Assembly: GCF_000375525.1 (NCBI RefSeq)
Contig: NZ_AQXC01000012.1
Span: 35,531 to 99,530 of the forward strand
From: Corynebacterium propinquum DSM 44285
Lineage (GTDB): Bacteria; Actinomycetota; Actinomycetes; Mycobacteriales; Mycobacteriaceae
Direction of reading: 5' to 3'
Length of the DNA stretch: 64,000 nucleotides
Part shown: positions 17,917-26,984 of the stretch, one piece after another
How positions within the stretch are numbered: position 1 is the stretch's first letter
How the letters are laid out: each line of letters starts with the position of its first letter
The notes under the pieces: model-generated
Told to the model about the DNA's origin: nothing
Seen by the model: the letters and a program-made list of their open reading frames with translations, nothing else
Databases searched by the model: none
Translations under genes and position numbers: made by a program

Positions 17917-19344
17917 GTGTCTCACACCGCAAAGCGAATGGTCATCATAGGCGGCGGACCAGCCGGGTATGAAGCAGCCTCGGCGGCTACCAAATATGGG
18001 GCCAAAGTGACGTTGATCGATGATCTGGCTCCGGGCGGCAACTCGGTGCTATTGGACTGTGTTCCGTCGAAATCATTTATCGCCGGCGCGAATATTAAAA
18101 CCGACTTGCGCCGTGCCGACGACATGGGCCTGAACGAAGGCATCGGTGAAACCAATCTGTCGGTGAAAGCCCTGAACGAGCGTGTGCAGGTGCTGGCCAA
18201 TGAGCAGTCTGCCGATATTGCTGAAGGCCTGGAAGAACTGGGCGTTCGCGTGATTAACGGCCGCGCCAGCTTCGAAGAAATGGTTTCTGGTGTCACCCAC
18301 TTGGTTACCGCGACCCATAAGGAAGACGGCCGCGAAGAACTTATCCCGTGTGACCTGGTGCTTTTGGCTACCGGTGCTAGTCCAAGGATCCTTCCGGGCG
18401 CGCAGCCGGATGGTGAACGCATTTTGACCTGGCAGCAGATTTATAACTTGGAGGAGCTGCCAGAACACCTCATCGTGGTCGGTTCCGGTGTTACCGGTGC
18501 TGAGTTCGTCTCCGCGTTTTCTGAGCTGGACGTCAAGGTCACGATGGTTGCCTCCCGGGACCGCATTTTGCCGCATGACGACGCCGACGCCGCCGATACT
18601 CTGGAGGAGGTTCTGGCAGAACGCGGTGTGGAGCTGGAAAAGCACGCGCGTGTTTCCGAGATCAAGCGCACCGACGGTGAGGGCGGGGAAGGCGTGGTCG
18701 TTATTACCGACGACGGCCGCGAAATCCACGGCTCGCACGCGCTGCTGTCGATCGGTTCCATCCCGAATACTTCCAATATGGGCCTGGAACGCCTCGGCGT
18801 AGAGATGGAAAAATCCGGACACATCATGGTGGATCGCGTTTCGCGCACCAACGTGCCCAACGTTTATGCTGCTGGTGACTGCTCGAACTTGTTCCCACTA
18901 GCGTCGGTGGCCGCCATGCAGGGGCGCATTGCGGCATATCACGCGCTGGGCGAAGGCGTTTCTCCGCTGCGTTTGAAAACCGTGGCTACTGCGGTGTTCA
19001 CCCGCCCAGAAATTGCCGCTGTGGGTGTGACAGAAAAAGAAATCGAAGACGGGGAAGTGCTGGCCCGCAAGTTCAAACTGCCGCTGCACACCAATCCACG
19101 CGCGAAGATGCGTTCGCTGCGCCACGGTTTCGTCAAGATCTTCTGCCGTGGGCAGTCGGACTTGGTCATTGGTGGCGTCGTCGTCGCCCCGCACGCCTCG
19201 GAATTGATTTTGCCGATCGCTGTTGCAGTGGCGAATAACCTCACCGTGACGGATTTGGCTGATTCGTTTGCCGTGTACCCATCGCTGTCTGGTTCGATTA
19301 CCGAGGCCGCTCGTCGCCTGATTGCGCCAGATACGCTGACCTAA
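17917..19344 (+). CDS. lpdA: LpdA-type NAD(P)H quinone reductase (lipoamide-dehydrogenase fold)
   Basis: 475-aa FAD flavoprotein of the pyridine nucleotide-disulfide oxidoreductase family: FAD motif VIIGGGPAGYEAA (9-21), NAD(P) motif VVGSGVTGAEFVSAF near 190, and second FAD site VYAAGDCSNLFPLASVA. The redox disulfide is incomplete: the usual C-x4-C is S43-x4-C48 (GGNSVLLDCVPSK). It cannot be a normal lipoamide dehydrogenase and fits the mycobacterial LpdA-type quinone reductases. The GTG start has AAGGAG six bases upstream. The gene lies directly before pyc, as in C. glutamicum (from memory). Confidence 0.85.
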   Translation: MSHTAKRMVIIGGGPAGYEAASAATKYGAKVTLIDDLAPGGNSVLLDCVPSKSFIAGANIKTDLRRADDMGLNEGIGETNLSVKALNERVQVLANEQSADIAEGLEELGVRVINGRASFEEMVSGVTHLVTATHKEDGREELIPCDLVLLATGASPRILPGAQPDGERILTWQQIYNLEELPEHLIVVGSGVTGAEFVSAFSELDVKVTMVASRDRILPHDDADAADTLEEVLAERGVELEKHARVSEIKRTDGEGGEGVVVITDDGREIHGSHALLSIGSIPNTSNMGLERLGVEMEKSGHIMVDRVSRTNVPNVYAAGDCSNLFPLASVAAMQGRIAAYHALGEGVSPLRLKTVATAVFTRPEIAAVGVTEKEIEDGEVLARKFKLPLHTNPRAKMRSLRHGFVKIFCRGQSDLVIGGVVVAPHASELILPIAVAVANNLTVTDLADSFAVYPSLSGSITEAARRLIAPDTLT

Positions 19345-19396
19345 AGCCGAATTCGGTAGCGCCAGATTCCGCAATATCTGTCGAGTTATCACCCCA

Positions 19397-19420
19397 CCCG
19401 CCGTCACCCACGGCGGGTTT
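19397..19420 (+). terminator. Hairpin terminator between lpdA and pyc
   Basis: CCCGCCGT (19397-19404) pairs with ACGGCGGG (19410-19417), followed by TTT. Confidence 0.75.
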
Positions 19421-19524
19421 AGTATATTGAGACCTAGATTACCCAGGCGCCTGTGTGCCGTATGCCTACATACGAGGGTGCCGGTTGGGTGATTTCTCTT
19501 GTGTATATCCGAAAGGAAGTTGAC

Positions 19525-22500
19525 GTGGCACAGTCAGGCTTGCCAGCCTTCAACAAAGTTCTGGTCGCTAACCGCGGTGAGATTGCCGTTCGCGCATTCC
19601 GCGCCGCTTTCGAAACCGGGGCGCGTACCGTCGCGGTGTATCCGAAAGAGGACCGCAACTCGTTCCACCGCGCTTTTGCTGATGAGGCAGTGCGCATTGG
19701 TGCTGAGGCCCAGCCGGTCAAGGCTTATCTGGACGTCGACGAAATCATCCGTGCTGCCAAAAAATCGGGCGCGGATGCTGTCTACCCGGGTTATGGTTTC
19801 CTCTCTGAGCGCGCGGATTTGGCGCGGAAGTGTGCAGAAAACGGCATTAAGTTCATCGGCCCTACTGAGGACACTTTGCACCTGACTGGTGACAAGTCCG
19901 CCGCTGTGCATGCTGCGGAAGAGGCTGGCTTGCCGACGCTGAAAGACTCCAAGCCGTCGTCGGACGTCGACACGCTGGTGGAGTATTCTTCGGAGTTTGA
20001 ATACCCGCTGTTCGTTAAGGCCGTGGCCGGTGGTGGCGGACGCGGTATGCGCTTTGTGAAAAGCGAGAAAGAGCTGCGCACCAAGATCGCTGAGGCCTCC
20101 CGTGAGGCCGAAGCCGCTTTCGGTGATGCCAGTGTCTACCTGGAAACCGCGGTGATTAAACCACAGCACATTGAGGTGCAGGTGCTGGCGGATTCGCAGG
20201 GCAACGTCGTCCACCTTTATGAGCGTGACTGCTCGCTGCAGCGCCGCCACCAGAAAGTCGTCGAGATCGCCCCGGCGCAATTCCTGGATGCCGAGCTGCG
20301 CGAAAAGATCTGCGCCGATGCGGTGCGTTTTTGTGAGCACATTAATTACGAGGGTGCGGGTACCGTCGAGTTTCTTGTCGACGAAAACGGCAAGCACGTC
20401 TTTATCGAGATGAACCCACGTGTGCAGGTCGAACACACCGTCACTGAGGAAGTGACCTCGGTAGACATCGTGAAATCGCAGATGCACATTGCCGCTGGCG
20501 CTACCCTGGAGCAGCTTGGTCTCACGCAAGATTCCATCACGCTCTCCGGTGCCGCGCTGCAGTGCCGCATTACCACTGAGGATCCTGCCAACGGCTTCCG
20601 CCCAGATACCGGCACGGTCTCGTCGTATCGTTCGCCGGGTGGTGCAGGTGTGCGCCTCGACGGTGCTACCTCTGTTGGTGCAGAAATCACCCCGAACTTC
20701 GACTCGCTGCTGGTGAAGATGACGTGCCGGGGAGCGGATTTCCAGATCGCGGTTGCTCGCGCGCAGCGGGCACTGAACGAATTCACCGTTACCGGTGTGT
20801 CTACGAATATCGGCTTCCTGCGCGCCCTGCTGCGGGAACCGGAATTCGCCAATGAGCGCATCAACACCGGCTTTATCGCGGATCACCCGCACTTGCTGGA
20901 AGCCCCACCGGCTGACGATGAGCCAGGCCGCATCCTGGAATACATCGCGGATATGACCGTGAACAAGCCACACGGCGAGCGCCCGACCGCTTTGCGTGCT
21001 TTCGACAAACTGCCGAAGACGCTGGCACCGGAGATCCCGAAGGGTTCGCGTGACCGTCTACTAGAGCTTGGGCCAGAAGGCTTCGCGAAGTCCATTCGTG
21101 AGCAAGATGCGCTGGCGGTCACCGACACCACTTTCCGCGACGCACACCAATCGTTGCTGGCTACACGCGTGCGTACCTCCACGCTGTTCGCCGCAGCCCA
21201 GCACGTCGCACGCATGACTCCGGACCTGTATTCCGTGGAAGCCTGGGGTGGCGCTACGTACGACGTCTCCATGCGCTTCTTGCACGAGGACCCGTGGCAG
21301 CGCCTGGATCTGCTGCGTAAAGAAATGCCGAATATCAACCTGCAGATGCTGTTGCGTGGTCGCAATACGGTGGGTTATACCCCGTACCCAGATGCCGTCG
21401 CCAAGGCTTTCGTGCAGGAGGCTTCTGATTCCGGTATCGACATCTTCCGTATCTTCGATGCGTTGAATGATGTCTCGCAGATGCGTCCGGCTATCGACGC
21501 TGTGCTGGAGACCAATAAGTCGGTCGCTGAGGTTGCCATGGCGTATTCGGGTGATATGACCTCGCCGAAAGAAAACATTTACACCCTGGATTACTACCTG
21601 CGCCTGGCAGAAGAAATCGTGAAATCTGGTGCACATGTTCTGGCGATCAAAGACATGGCTGGTCTGTTGCGCCCTGCCGCAGCCACCAAGCTGATTACTG
21701 AGCTACGTAAGAACTTCGACTTGCCGGTGCACGTGCACACCCACGACACCGCGGGCGGTCAGCTGGCTACCTACCTGGCAGCAGCCAATGCGGGTGCTGA
21801 TGCCGTCGATGGTGCGTCGGCACCACTGGCTGGCACCACCTCGCAGCCGTCGCTGTCGGCGATTGTGGCAGCCTTTGAAAACACCGGGCGTGACACCGGA
21901 CTGGACCTGCAGGCCGTGGGGGATCTGGAGCCGTACTGGGAGGCCGTACGGCAGGTCTACGCCCCATTTGAGTCTGGTATTCCAGGGCCGACCGGTCGCG
22001 TGTACAAGCACGAAATCCCGGGCGGCCAGCTGTCGAACCTGCGTACCCAGGCCAGCGCGCTGGGCTTGGCCGATCGTTTCGAGCTGATCGAAGACACCTA
22101 TGCCGCCGTGAACGAAATGCTGGGTCGCCCAACCAAGGTCACCCCGTCGTCCAAGGTGGTCGGTGACCTCGCGCTGCACCTGGTGGGTGCGAATGTATCC
22201 CCGGAGGATTTCGCCGCTGATCCGCAGAAATACGACATCCCGGATTCAGTCATCGCCTTCTTGCGCGGTGAGTTGGGTACCCCACCTGCCGGGTGGCCAG
22301 AATTGAAGGACAAGGCGCTGGCGGGCCGCTCCGAATCTAAGCCAGCTTTGACCGAGGTTCCGGAAGAAGAAGAAAAAGCGCTTGCCGACGACGACAAGTG
22401 GGTGCGCCGCGGCGGCCTGGATCGTTTGCTGTTCCCGAAGCAGGTGGAAGAATTCGCCGAGTTCAAACGCCGCTTCGGCGATACGTCCGCGTTGGATGAT

Positions 22501-22953
22501 CGCGTGTTCTTCTACGGCTTGGTGGAAGGCGAAGAAACCGTGTTGCACTTCGCCCCGGATGAGACCGGCTTTACCCCGCCATCCATGGTGGTGCGCCTGG
22601 ATGCTGTCGGTGATCCGGATGAAAAGGGCATCTGTAACGTCGTGATGAACGTCAACGGCCAGATCCGCCCGATCAAGGTCCGCGACAACTCCGTGGAATC
22701 ATCCGTGGCGTCCGTGGAAAAGGCTGATAAGTCTAACCCAGGGCATGTGGCCGCACCATTCGCTGGTGTTGTGAACCCAACTGCTCAGGTCGGCGACAAG
22801 GTTTCTGCTGGCGACGAGGTGGCGATCATCGAAGCGATGAAGATGGAGGCCCAAATTTCTGCCACCGTCGATGGCACCATTGAACGGGTTGCGATGGGCC
22901 AGGCCACCAGCGTGGAGGGTGGAGACTTGATCGTCGTGATCAAGGAAGACTAG
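19525..22953 (+). CDS. pyc: Pyruvate carboxylase
   Basis: Biotin enzyme that makes oxaloacetate from pyruvate, bicarbonate and ATP, the main anaplerotic step in corynebacteria. 1142 aa. Domains in order: biotin carboxylase (about 10-460; [41 protein letters not shown]), carboxyltransferase (about 535-830; TDTTFRDAHQSLLATRVRT, IKDMAGLLRP, HVHTHDTAGGQLATY), linker, and biotin carrier with EAMKMEAQIS (biotin Lys near 1106). GTG 19525 is chosen: GAAAGGA lies seven bases before it and the length matches the ~1140-aa C. glutamicum enzyme, whereas the upstream extension has no family sequence. The leader holds a small hairpin (CGTATG/CATACG). Confidence 0.97.
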   Translation: MAQSGLPAFNKVLVANRGEIAVRAFRAAFETGARTVAVYPKEDRNSFHRAFADEAVRIGAEAQPVKAYLDVDEIIRAAKKSGADAVYPGYGFLSERADLARKCAENGIKFIGPTEDTLHLTGDKSAAVHAAEEAGLPTLKDSKPSSDVDTLVEYSSEFEYPLFVKAVAGGGGRGMRFVKSEKELRTKIAEASREAEAAFGDASVYLETAVIKPQHIEVQVLADSQGNVVHLYERDCSLQRRHQKVVEIAPAQFLDAELREKICADAVRFCEHINYEGAGTVEFLVDENGKHVFIEMNPRVQVEHTVTEEVTSVDIVKSQMHIAAGATLEQLGLTQDSITLSGAALQCRITTEDPANGFRPDTGTVSSYRSPGGAGVRLDGATSVGAEITPNFDSLLVKMTCRGADFQIAVARAQRALNEFTVTGVSTNIGFLRALLREPEFANERINTGFIADHPHLLEAPPADDEPGRILEYIADMTVNKPHGERPTALRAFDKLPKTLAPEIPKGSRDRLLELGPEGFAKSIREQDALAVTDTTFRDAHQSLLATRVRTSTLFAAAQHVARMTPDLYSVEAWGGATYDVSMRFLHEDPWQRLDLLRKEMPNINLQMLLRGRNTVGYTPYPDAVAKAFVQEASDSGIDIFRIFDALNDVSQMRPAIDAVLETNKSVAEVAMAYSGDMTSPKENIYTLDYYLRLAEEIVKSGAHVLAIKDMAGLLRPAAATKLITELRKNFDLPVHVHTHDTAGGQLATYLAAANAGADAVDGASAPLAGTTSQPSLSAIVAAFENTGRDTGLDLQAVGDLEPYWEAVRQVYAPFESGIPGPTGRVYKHEIPGGQLSNLRTQASALGLADRFELIEDTYAAVNEMLGRPTKVTPSSKVVGDLALHLVGANVSPEDFAADPQKYDIPDSVIAFLRGELGTPPAGWPELKDKALAGRSESKPALTEVPEEEEKALADDDKWVRRGGLDRLLFPKQVEEFAEFKRRFGDTSALDDRVFFYGLVEGEETVLHFAPDETGFTPPSMVVRLDAVGDPDEKGICNVVMNVNGQIRPIKVRDNSVESSVASVEKADKSNPGHVAAPFAGVVNPTAQVGDKVSAGDEVAIIEAMKMEAQISATVDGTIERVAMGQATSVEGGDLIVVIKED

Positions 22954-22984
22954 TGCGCGACTAGACTAGCCAGTCTCTGTCCAG

Positions 22985-24103
22985 CTAGTCTGCGTCCACT
23001 TCGAAGTACTCGGCGATATCGTCGAGTACTTCGTTTGCTCCATAAATGCCGACGGCGCTCATCCAAATGGTGTCGTCGACATCGTGGATCTCACCTTGCA
23101 GTTGGTTCCAGAGCGGATTGCGCTGGAACTCTTCTTGTGTCTTTGCGGCTTCGCCATCGTTGTCGCCATACGCGCTGGTAAAGATGTAGTCTGCATCCGC
23201 TTTGGCGATTTCTTCTGCGGAAATTTCGGTGCTGAACCCAGTGCCGGTGGAAGCGTCATTTCGTGCGAAGCCGAGATCGGCAAAGATCACCCCGATATAG
23301 CTGTCGTCTTTATAGATCCGAGTTGGCCCATCGACGAATCGCACGGACGTCACGCTAGGGTTTTTCCCGAGCTTTTCGCGTACGCGATCACCGATGCGCG
23401 CAGCACGCTCTTCGTAGTCGGTGATGAGCTCGTCGGCTTTTTCGGATTTATTCGCTACTTCACCTACCAGGCGCAAGCTGTCTTTCCAGCCATGGCCTCC
23501 AGAATCAGAAAAAACCGTCGGCGCGATGCTGCTCATCCGTTCGTAGAGATCTTCATGCCGGACTTTCGACGACAAGATCGCGTCGGGTTTCAGCGCAGCG
23601 ACTTTCTCTAATGACGGGTCACTAAGTTCACCAACCGAGACCGCGTCACCTGCATATTTCTCGCCATCATCTCCGAAATAAGCAGGGATTTCGCTGCCTC
23701 CTTGGAGCTCGGTGAAGCCAACGACGTGCAAGCCCAGAGCGATAGCTGGGTCCAATACCGTGCGGTCGAGTGCTGCGACGGTGGTAATTTCTTCGCCCAG
23801 CTCCGTCGTTCCCATTGCGTGCGAAATTGTCCGTGTAGCAGACGATTCTGCAGGTTTGAGTGTGTTGTCTGCAGTGCCGGTGGTTGTATTCTGGCTGGAG
23901 TGCGCAGAATCATCGGCTGGTGCGGTACATGCAGTCAGTAGCCCCAAGCTGCAGGCGACTGCGAGGAATGCGCTTCTGGCCTTCCGGCTATGAAATGGGC
24001 TGCCGAGCGATTGCCTGCTTATCGACGTTGGGTGTGGGGAGAATTGCCTGTGGGGAAGTGGTGAGGAAACTGCTGCTGCTTCGGGCAGTGGGGATGCTGG
24101 CAC
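22985..24103 (-). CDS. Iron-siderophore ABC transporter substrate-binding lipoprotein (FecB/FepB-like)
   Basis: Binds ferric siderophore outside the membrane for an ABC importer; no permease or ATPase genes are adjacent. 372 aa from GTG 24103, chosen because AGGAGGT lies nine bases upstream; a TTG at 24145 is also in frame. Lipobox GLLTAC gives the lipidated C59, after an unusually long ~40-residue N-region. Periplasmic-binding-protein fold with RTISHAMGTTELGEEITTVAALD and a long central helix. A DtxR-type iron box overlaps its promoter. Convergent with pyc. Confidence 0.85.
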   Translation of the reverse strand: MPASPLPEAAAVSSPLPHRQFSPHPTSISRQSLGSPFHSRKARSAFLAVACSLGLLTACTAPADDSAHSSQNTTTGTADNTLKPAESSATRTISHAMGTTELGEEITTVAALDRTVLDPAIALGLHVVGFTELQGGSEIPAYFGDDGEKYAGDAVSVGELSDPSLEKVAALKPDAILSSKVRHEDLYERMSSIAPTVFSDSGGHGWKDSLRLVGEVANKSEKADELITDYEERAARIGDRVREKLGKNPSVTSVRFVDGPTRIYKDDSYIGVIFADLGFARNDASTGTGFSTEISAEEIAKADADYIFTSAYGDNDGEAAKTQEEFQRNPLWNQLQGEIHDVDDTIWMSAVGIYGANEVLDDIAEYFEVDAD

Positions 24104-24173
24104 TGTGGCTGTACCTCCTGGTCGCAAAACTGAAGTGCAGACCAAAAACGCCGAACTAGCGTACGGTGTTGCT

Positions 24174-24213
24174 AGTCTACCCTTATTACGTCCAATAGGT
24201 TAGCATAGCCAAA
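24174..24213 (-). promoter_or_regulatory. Promoter with DtxR iron box for the siderophore-binding lipoprotein
   Basis: ATAGGTTAGCATAGCCAAA at 24195-24213 matches the 19-base DtxR consensus at 15 positions. On the minus strand TAGACT (24179 down to 24174) is a good -10, which puts the box over the -35 region: repression by DtxR-Fe2+ would follow. Confidence 0.75.
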
Positions 24214-24275
24214 TTTATAAGTTATTGTGAAGCTGGGTGATGAAACGGTGGTGATGATGTGGAGACGATGAAATA

Positions 24276-24306
24276 GCCACGGAGCCGTGGCGGGTTAAAT
24301 CCCGCT
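24276..24306 (-). terminator. Double hairpin downstream of the GNAT gene
   Basis: On the minus strand a GCGGG/CCCGC hairpin is followed by GCCACGG/CCGTGGC and then TATTT. It probably ends the accBC-GNAT transcript. The T tract is weak. Confidence 0.4.
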
Positions 24307-24318
24307 CAACGTGCAGAC

Positions 24319-24351
24319 CGGCCCCGCTAGACTCCCACAACGCCCCCGCTA
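24319..24351. repeat. 22-bp period repeat at the GNAT gene stop codon
   Basis: CGGCCCCGCTA (24319-24329) and CGCCCCCGCTA (24341-24351); the second contains the GNAT stop codon on the minus strand. Confidence 0.6.
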
Positions 24352-24849
24352 AACGCGTGGAGTCGCGAACCACTTGATCATCGTGGAATCCGTCTTGTAT
24401 TCGAATCCGAATTTCTCGTAGCGGGCACGCGCACGTGGGTTGTCCTTATCCACGAACAAAGAGATACCTGGGGCGCCTTGTGTGCGCGCTAGTTCCACAC
24501 CGGCTTCCAAGAGGCGGGTGCCCAACCCGAGGCCGGCATAGCGGCGTTCCACAGCGATCACGAGCTCCGGAACCTCTGGGTAGCCCACCCAGCCAGAGCC
24601 AGGGTTGTTGGACTTCCAGTAGCGCAGGAACAAACCGCCAGCTGGTACCGCGTGGCTCGATATCGCGATGACACCACCCTGGGTGTATGGGTCCCACTGG
24701 TTGACGTATTTGTGGTGGTCAGCAGACTCGCTTTCGGGAAGATCCCGGCTCTCGTCACCGAAAACGTCGGCAAGATAGTGCAGGCGAGACAGGTAAGTGC
24801 GATCGTCGTTGGTGGCAGGGCGCAGGGTAATTGTTGTGTCGTTAGGCAT
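24349..24849 (-). CDS. GNAT-family N-acetyltransferase
   Basis: 166-aa acetyl-CoA-dependent acetyltransferase with a single GNAT domain. The acetyl-CoA loop is RRYAGLGLGTRLLEAGVELA (Q/R-x-x-G-x-G/A) near residue 102, followed by the NPRARARYEKFGFE helix typical of the family C-terminus. Substrate unknown. It starts 65 bases downstream of accBC on the same strand and may be its last cistron. Confidence 0.85.
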   Translation of the reverse strand: MPNDTTITLRPATNDDRTYLSRLHYLADVFGDESRDLPESESADHHKYVNQWDPYTQGGVIAISSHAVPAGGLFLRYWKSNNPGSGWVGYPEVPELVIAVERRYAGLGLGTRLLEAGVELARTQGAPGISLFVDKDNPRARARYEKFGFEYKTDSTMIKWFATPRV

Positions 24850-24914
24850 AGCTACTCATGATAGTCGAATTGTATTGCTTCCGAACTGTTTTGTCGCCAG
24901 AACTAGCCAAACAA

Positions 24915-26693
24915 CTACTTCAGCTCCAGCATGACATCGCCTTTGCCAATCTGGCCACCTTCGGAGATATTCAGGCCGGTAACCGTGCCAGATTTGTGCG
25001 CCTTGACTGGGTTTTCCATTTTCATGGCCTCGAGAACGACGATGACATCACCTTCTGAGACTTCCTGGCCTTCTTCCACAGCGACTTTAATGACGGTGCC
25101 CTGCATCGGCGCTGTGACTGCATCGCCCGAGACAGCGGATTTGGAACTGCCCCCGCGGCGCTTTTTTGCCTTCTTCTTCGGCGCCTCGCCGCCTCCGCCG
25201 ATGGTAAGCGATCCTGGCAATGCCACCTCGATGCGACGCCCATCGATCTCGACGACGTATTTCTGCGGTGGCAGGTCCGGCTCGGCGTCTGGCTCCACGT
25301 GCTCGCCGGAAAATGCCGGCAGGTCGTTGGTCCATTCCTCTTCGATCCATTTGGTGTAGACCGTAAAGCCCTCGGCATCGGCGGCGGCAAATGCCGGATC
25401 GTCGATGATGGCGCGGTGGAAGGGGATGACCGTCGGCATGCCGTCAACCACAAACTCATCCAAGGCGCGGCGTGAGCGAGCCAGTGCCTCGTCACGGTTT
25501 TCTGCGTGCACGATGAGCTTCGCCAGCATGGAGTCGAATTGACCACCGATCACCGTGCCTTGCCGCACGCCGGAATCCACGCGGATGCCAGGGCCAGCTG
25601 GCTCGGAGTAGGTAGCGACGGTACCGGGGGCAGGCATGAAGTTCGCGCCTGGGTCCTCGCCGTTGATACGGAACTCGAAAGCGTGGCCCACCGGCTGTGG
25701 ATCTTCGGTAAAGCGTAATTTTTGGCCCTCGGCGATGCGGAACTGCTCGCGCACCAGGTCGATGCCGGTGGTGACTTCGGTGACTGGGTGCTCTACCTGC
25801 AAACGGGTATTGACCTCCAGGAAGGAGATCAGCCCATCAGAGCCAACTAGGAATTCGACGGTACCGGCGCCGTAGTATCCGGCTTCGCGGCAAATGCGCT
25901 TGGAGGATTCGTGGATCTCTGCACGCTGCTTATCAGTCAAAAATGGGGCAGGGGCTTCTTCCACCAGTTTTTGGAAACGGCGCTGCAGCGAACAGTCACG
26001 CGTGCCGACGACAATGACGTTGCCGTGCTGGTCTGCCAGCACCTGGGCTTCGACGTGGCGGGCGCGGTCCAAGTAGCGTTCGACGAAGCATTCGCCGCGG
26101 CCGAAAGCAGCGGTGGCCTCGCGGGTGGCGGATTCAAAGAGCTCGGCGACTTCCTCGCGCTCGTAGGCAACTTTCATACCGCGGCCACCGCCACCAAAAG
26201 CCGCTTTAATCGCGATTGGCAAGCCGTGCTCGTCGGCAAAAGCTTCTACCTCTGCGGCATCGGCGACTGGGTCCTTGGTGCCCGGGGCCATGGGCGCATC
26301 GGCTTTTTCTGCAATGTGGCGAGCAGTGACTTTATCGCCTAAGTCCGCGATAGCGTCAGGTGATGGGCCAATCCAAATAAAACCAGCGTCGATGACTGCG
26401 CGGGCGAAATCCGCGTTTTCTGACAAGAAACCGTAGCCGGGGTGGATGGCGTCGGCGCCGGATTTTTTCGCAGCATCGAGCACTTTATCGAAGTCCAAGT
26501 AGGATTCTGCAGACGTGGAACCACCCAAGGCGAAAGCTTCGTCGGCAAGCCCAACGAATGGGGCGTTGGCATCAGGTTCCGCATAGACCGCCACGGAACC
26601 AATTCCGGCGTCTTTGGCGGCGCGGATGATACGTACCGCGATTTCGCCGCGGTTGGCGATCAATACCTTGGTGATTTTCGTCTGTTCAGCCAC
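24915..26693 (-). CDS. accBC: Acyl-CoA carboxylase alpha chain (biotin carboxylase + biotin carrier)
   Basis: 592-aa chain that carboxylates its own biotin using ATP and bicarbonate, then hands the CO2 to AccD subunits to make malonyl-, methylmalonyl- or longer carboxyacyl-CoA for fatty and mycolic acids. Biotin carboxylase domain about 8-450 ([45 protein letters not shown]); carrier domain at the end with EAMKMENPV, biotin Lys near 558. Length equals the C. glutamicum AccBC. The GTG start has GGAGGG upstream. The 286-base leader region holds its promoter and short repeats of an ACGTT motif (26731-26752). Confidence 0.96.
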   Translation of the reverse strand: MAEQTKITKVLIANRGEIAVRIIRAAKDAGIGSVAVYAEPDANAPFVGLADEAFALGGSTSAESYLDFDKVLDAAKKSGADAIHPGYGFLSENADFARAVIDAGFIWIGPSPDAIADLGDKVTARHIAEKADAPMAPGTKDPVADAAEVEAFADEHGLPIAIKAAFGGGGRGMKVAYEREEVAELFESATREATAAFGRGECFVERYLDRARHVEAQVLADQHGNVIVVGTRDCSLQRRFQKLVEEAPAPFLTDKQRAEIHESSKRICREAGYYGAGTVEFLVGSDGLISFLEVNTRLQVEHPVTEVTTGIDLVREQFRIAEGQKLRFTEDPQPVGHAFEFRINGEDPGANFMPAPGTVATYSEPAGPGIRVDSGVRQGTVIGGQFDSMLAKLIVHAENRDEALARSRRALDEFVVDGMPTVIPFHRAIIDDPAFAAADAEGFTVYTKWIEEEWTNDLPAFSGEHVEPDAEPDLPPQKYVVEIDGRRIEVALPGSLTIGGGGEAPKKKAKKRRGGSSKSAVSGDAVTAPMQGTVIKVAVEEGQEVSEGDVIVVLEAMKMENPVKAHKSGTVTGLNISEGGQIGKGDVMLELK

Positions 26694-26933
26694 GTTGGCC
26701 CTCCATAGCGCTTAATAAAAAATCGTTCTACGTTTTACGTTCCACGTTCCGCGTGCCAGGTACCGCAATGCGTGATTTCGTCAGCGTGTGGTTTCTGGAA
26801 CGCGTGATTTCGTCTCAGTCTATTCTTACACACCAAAACATGAGAAAACCATCAGGTTTTGGTTCGTGTCCCAAAATGATGCCGCAATTTGTGCGAAATG
26901 ACAATTCCCAGCACTGCATACGCAGCCAGATAT

Positions 26934-26984
26934 GTACGCAGCCGGTTACGTGCTTTGCCCGGTTACGTAAGCAGCCCAGTTACG
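26934..26984. repeat. Three 17-bp tandem units at the sulfurtransferase stop
   Basis: Units at 26934-26950, 26951-26967 and 26968-26984 each end GGTTACG or AGTTACG on the plus strand. The stop codon is in the last. The rest of the 286-base gap to accBC shows GCGTGATTTCGTC twice (around 26769 and 26801) and otherwise nothing I can name. Confidence 0.85.

Noticed and set aside
19534..20973. A 479-codon frame antisense to pyc
   Set aside because: Mirrors the codon phase of pyc; no ribosome binding site and no recognisable domain.
24276..24306. tRNA-like structure
   Set aside because: The two short stems lack an anticodon arm and CCA end; no tRNA or rRNA gene was seen anywhere in the window.
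26694..26979. Named regulator (fatty-acid FasR) operator before accBC
   Set aside because: Short repeats are present, but I cannot match them reliably to the known operator from memory.
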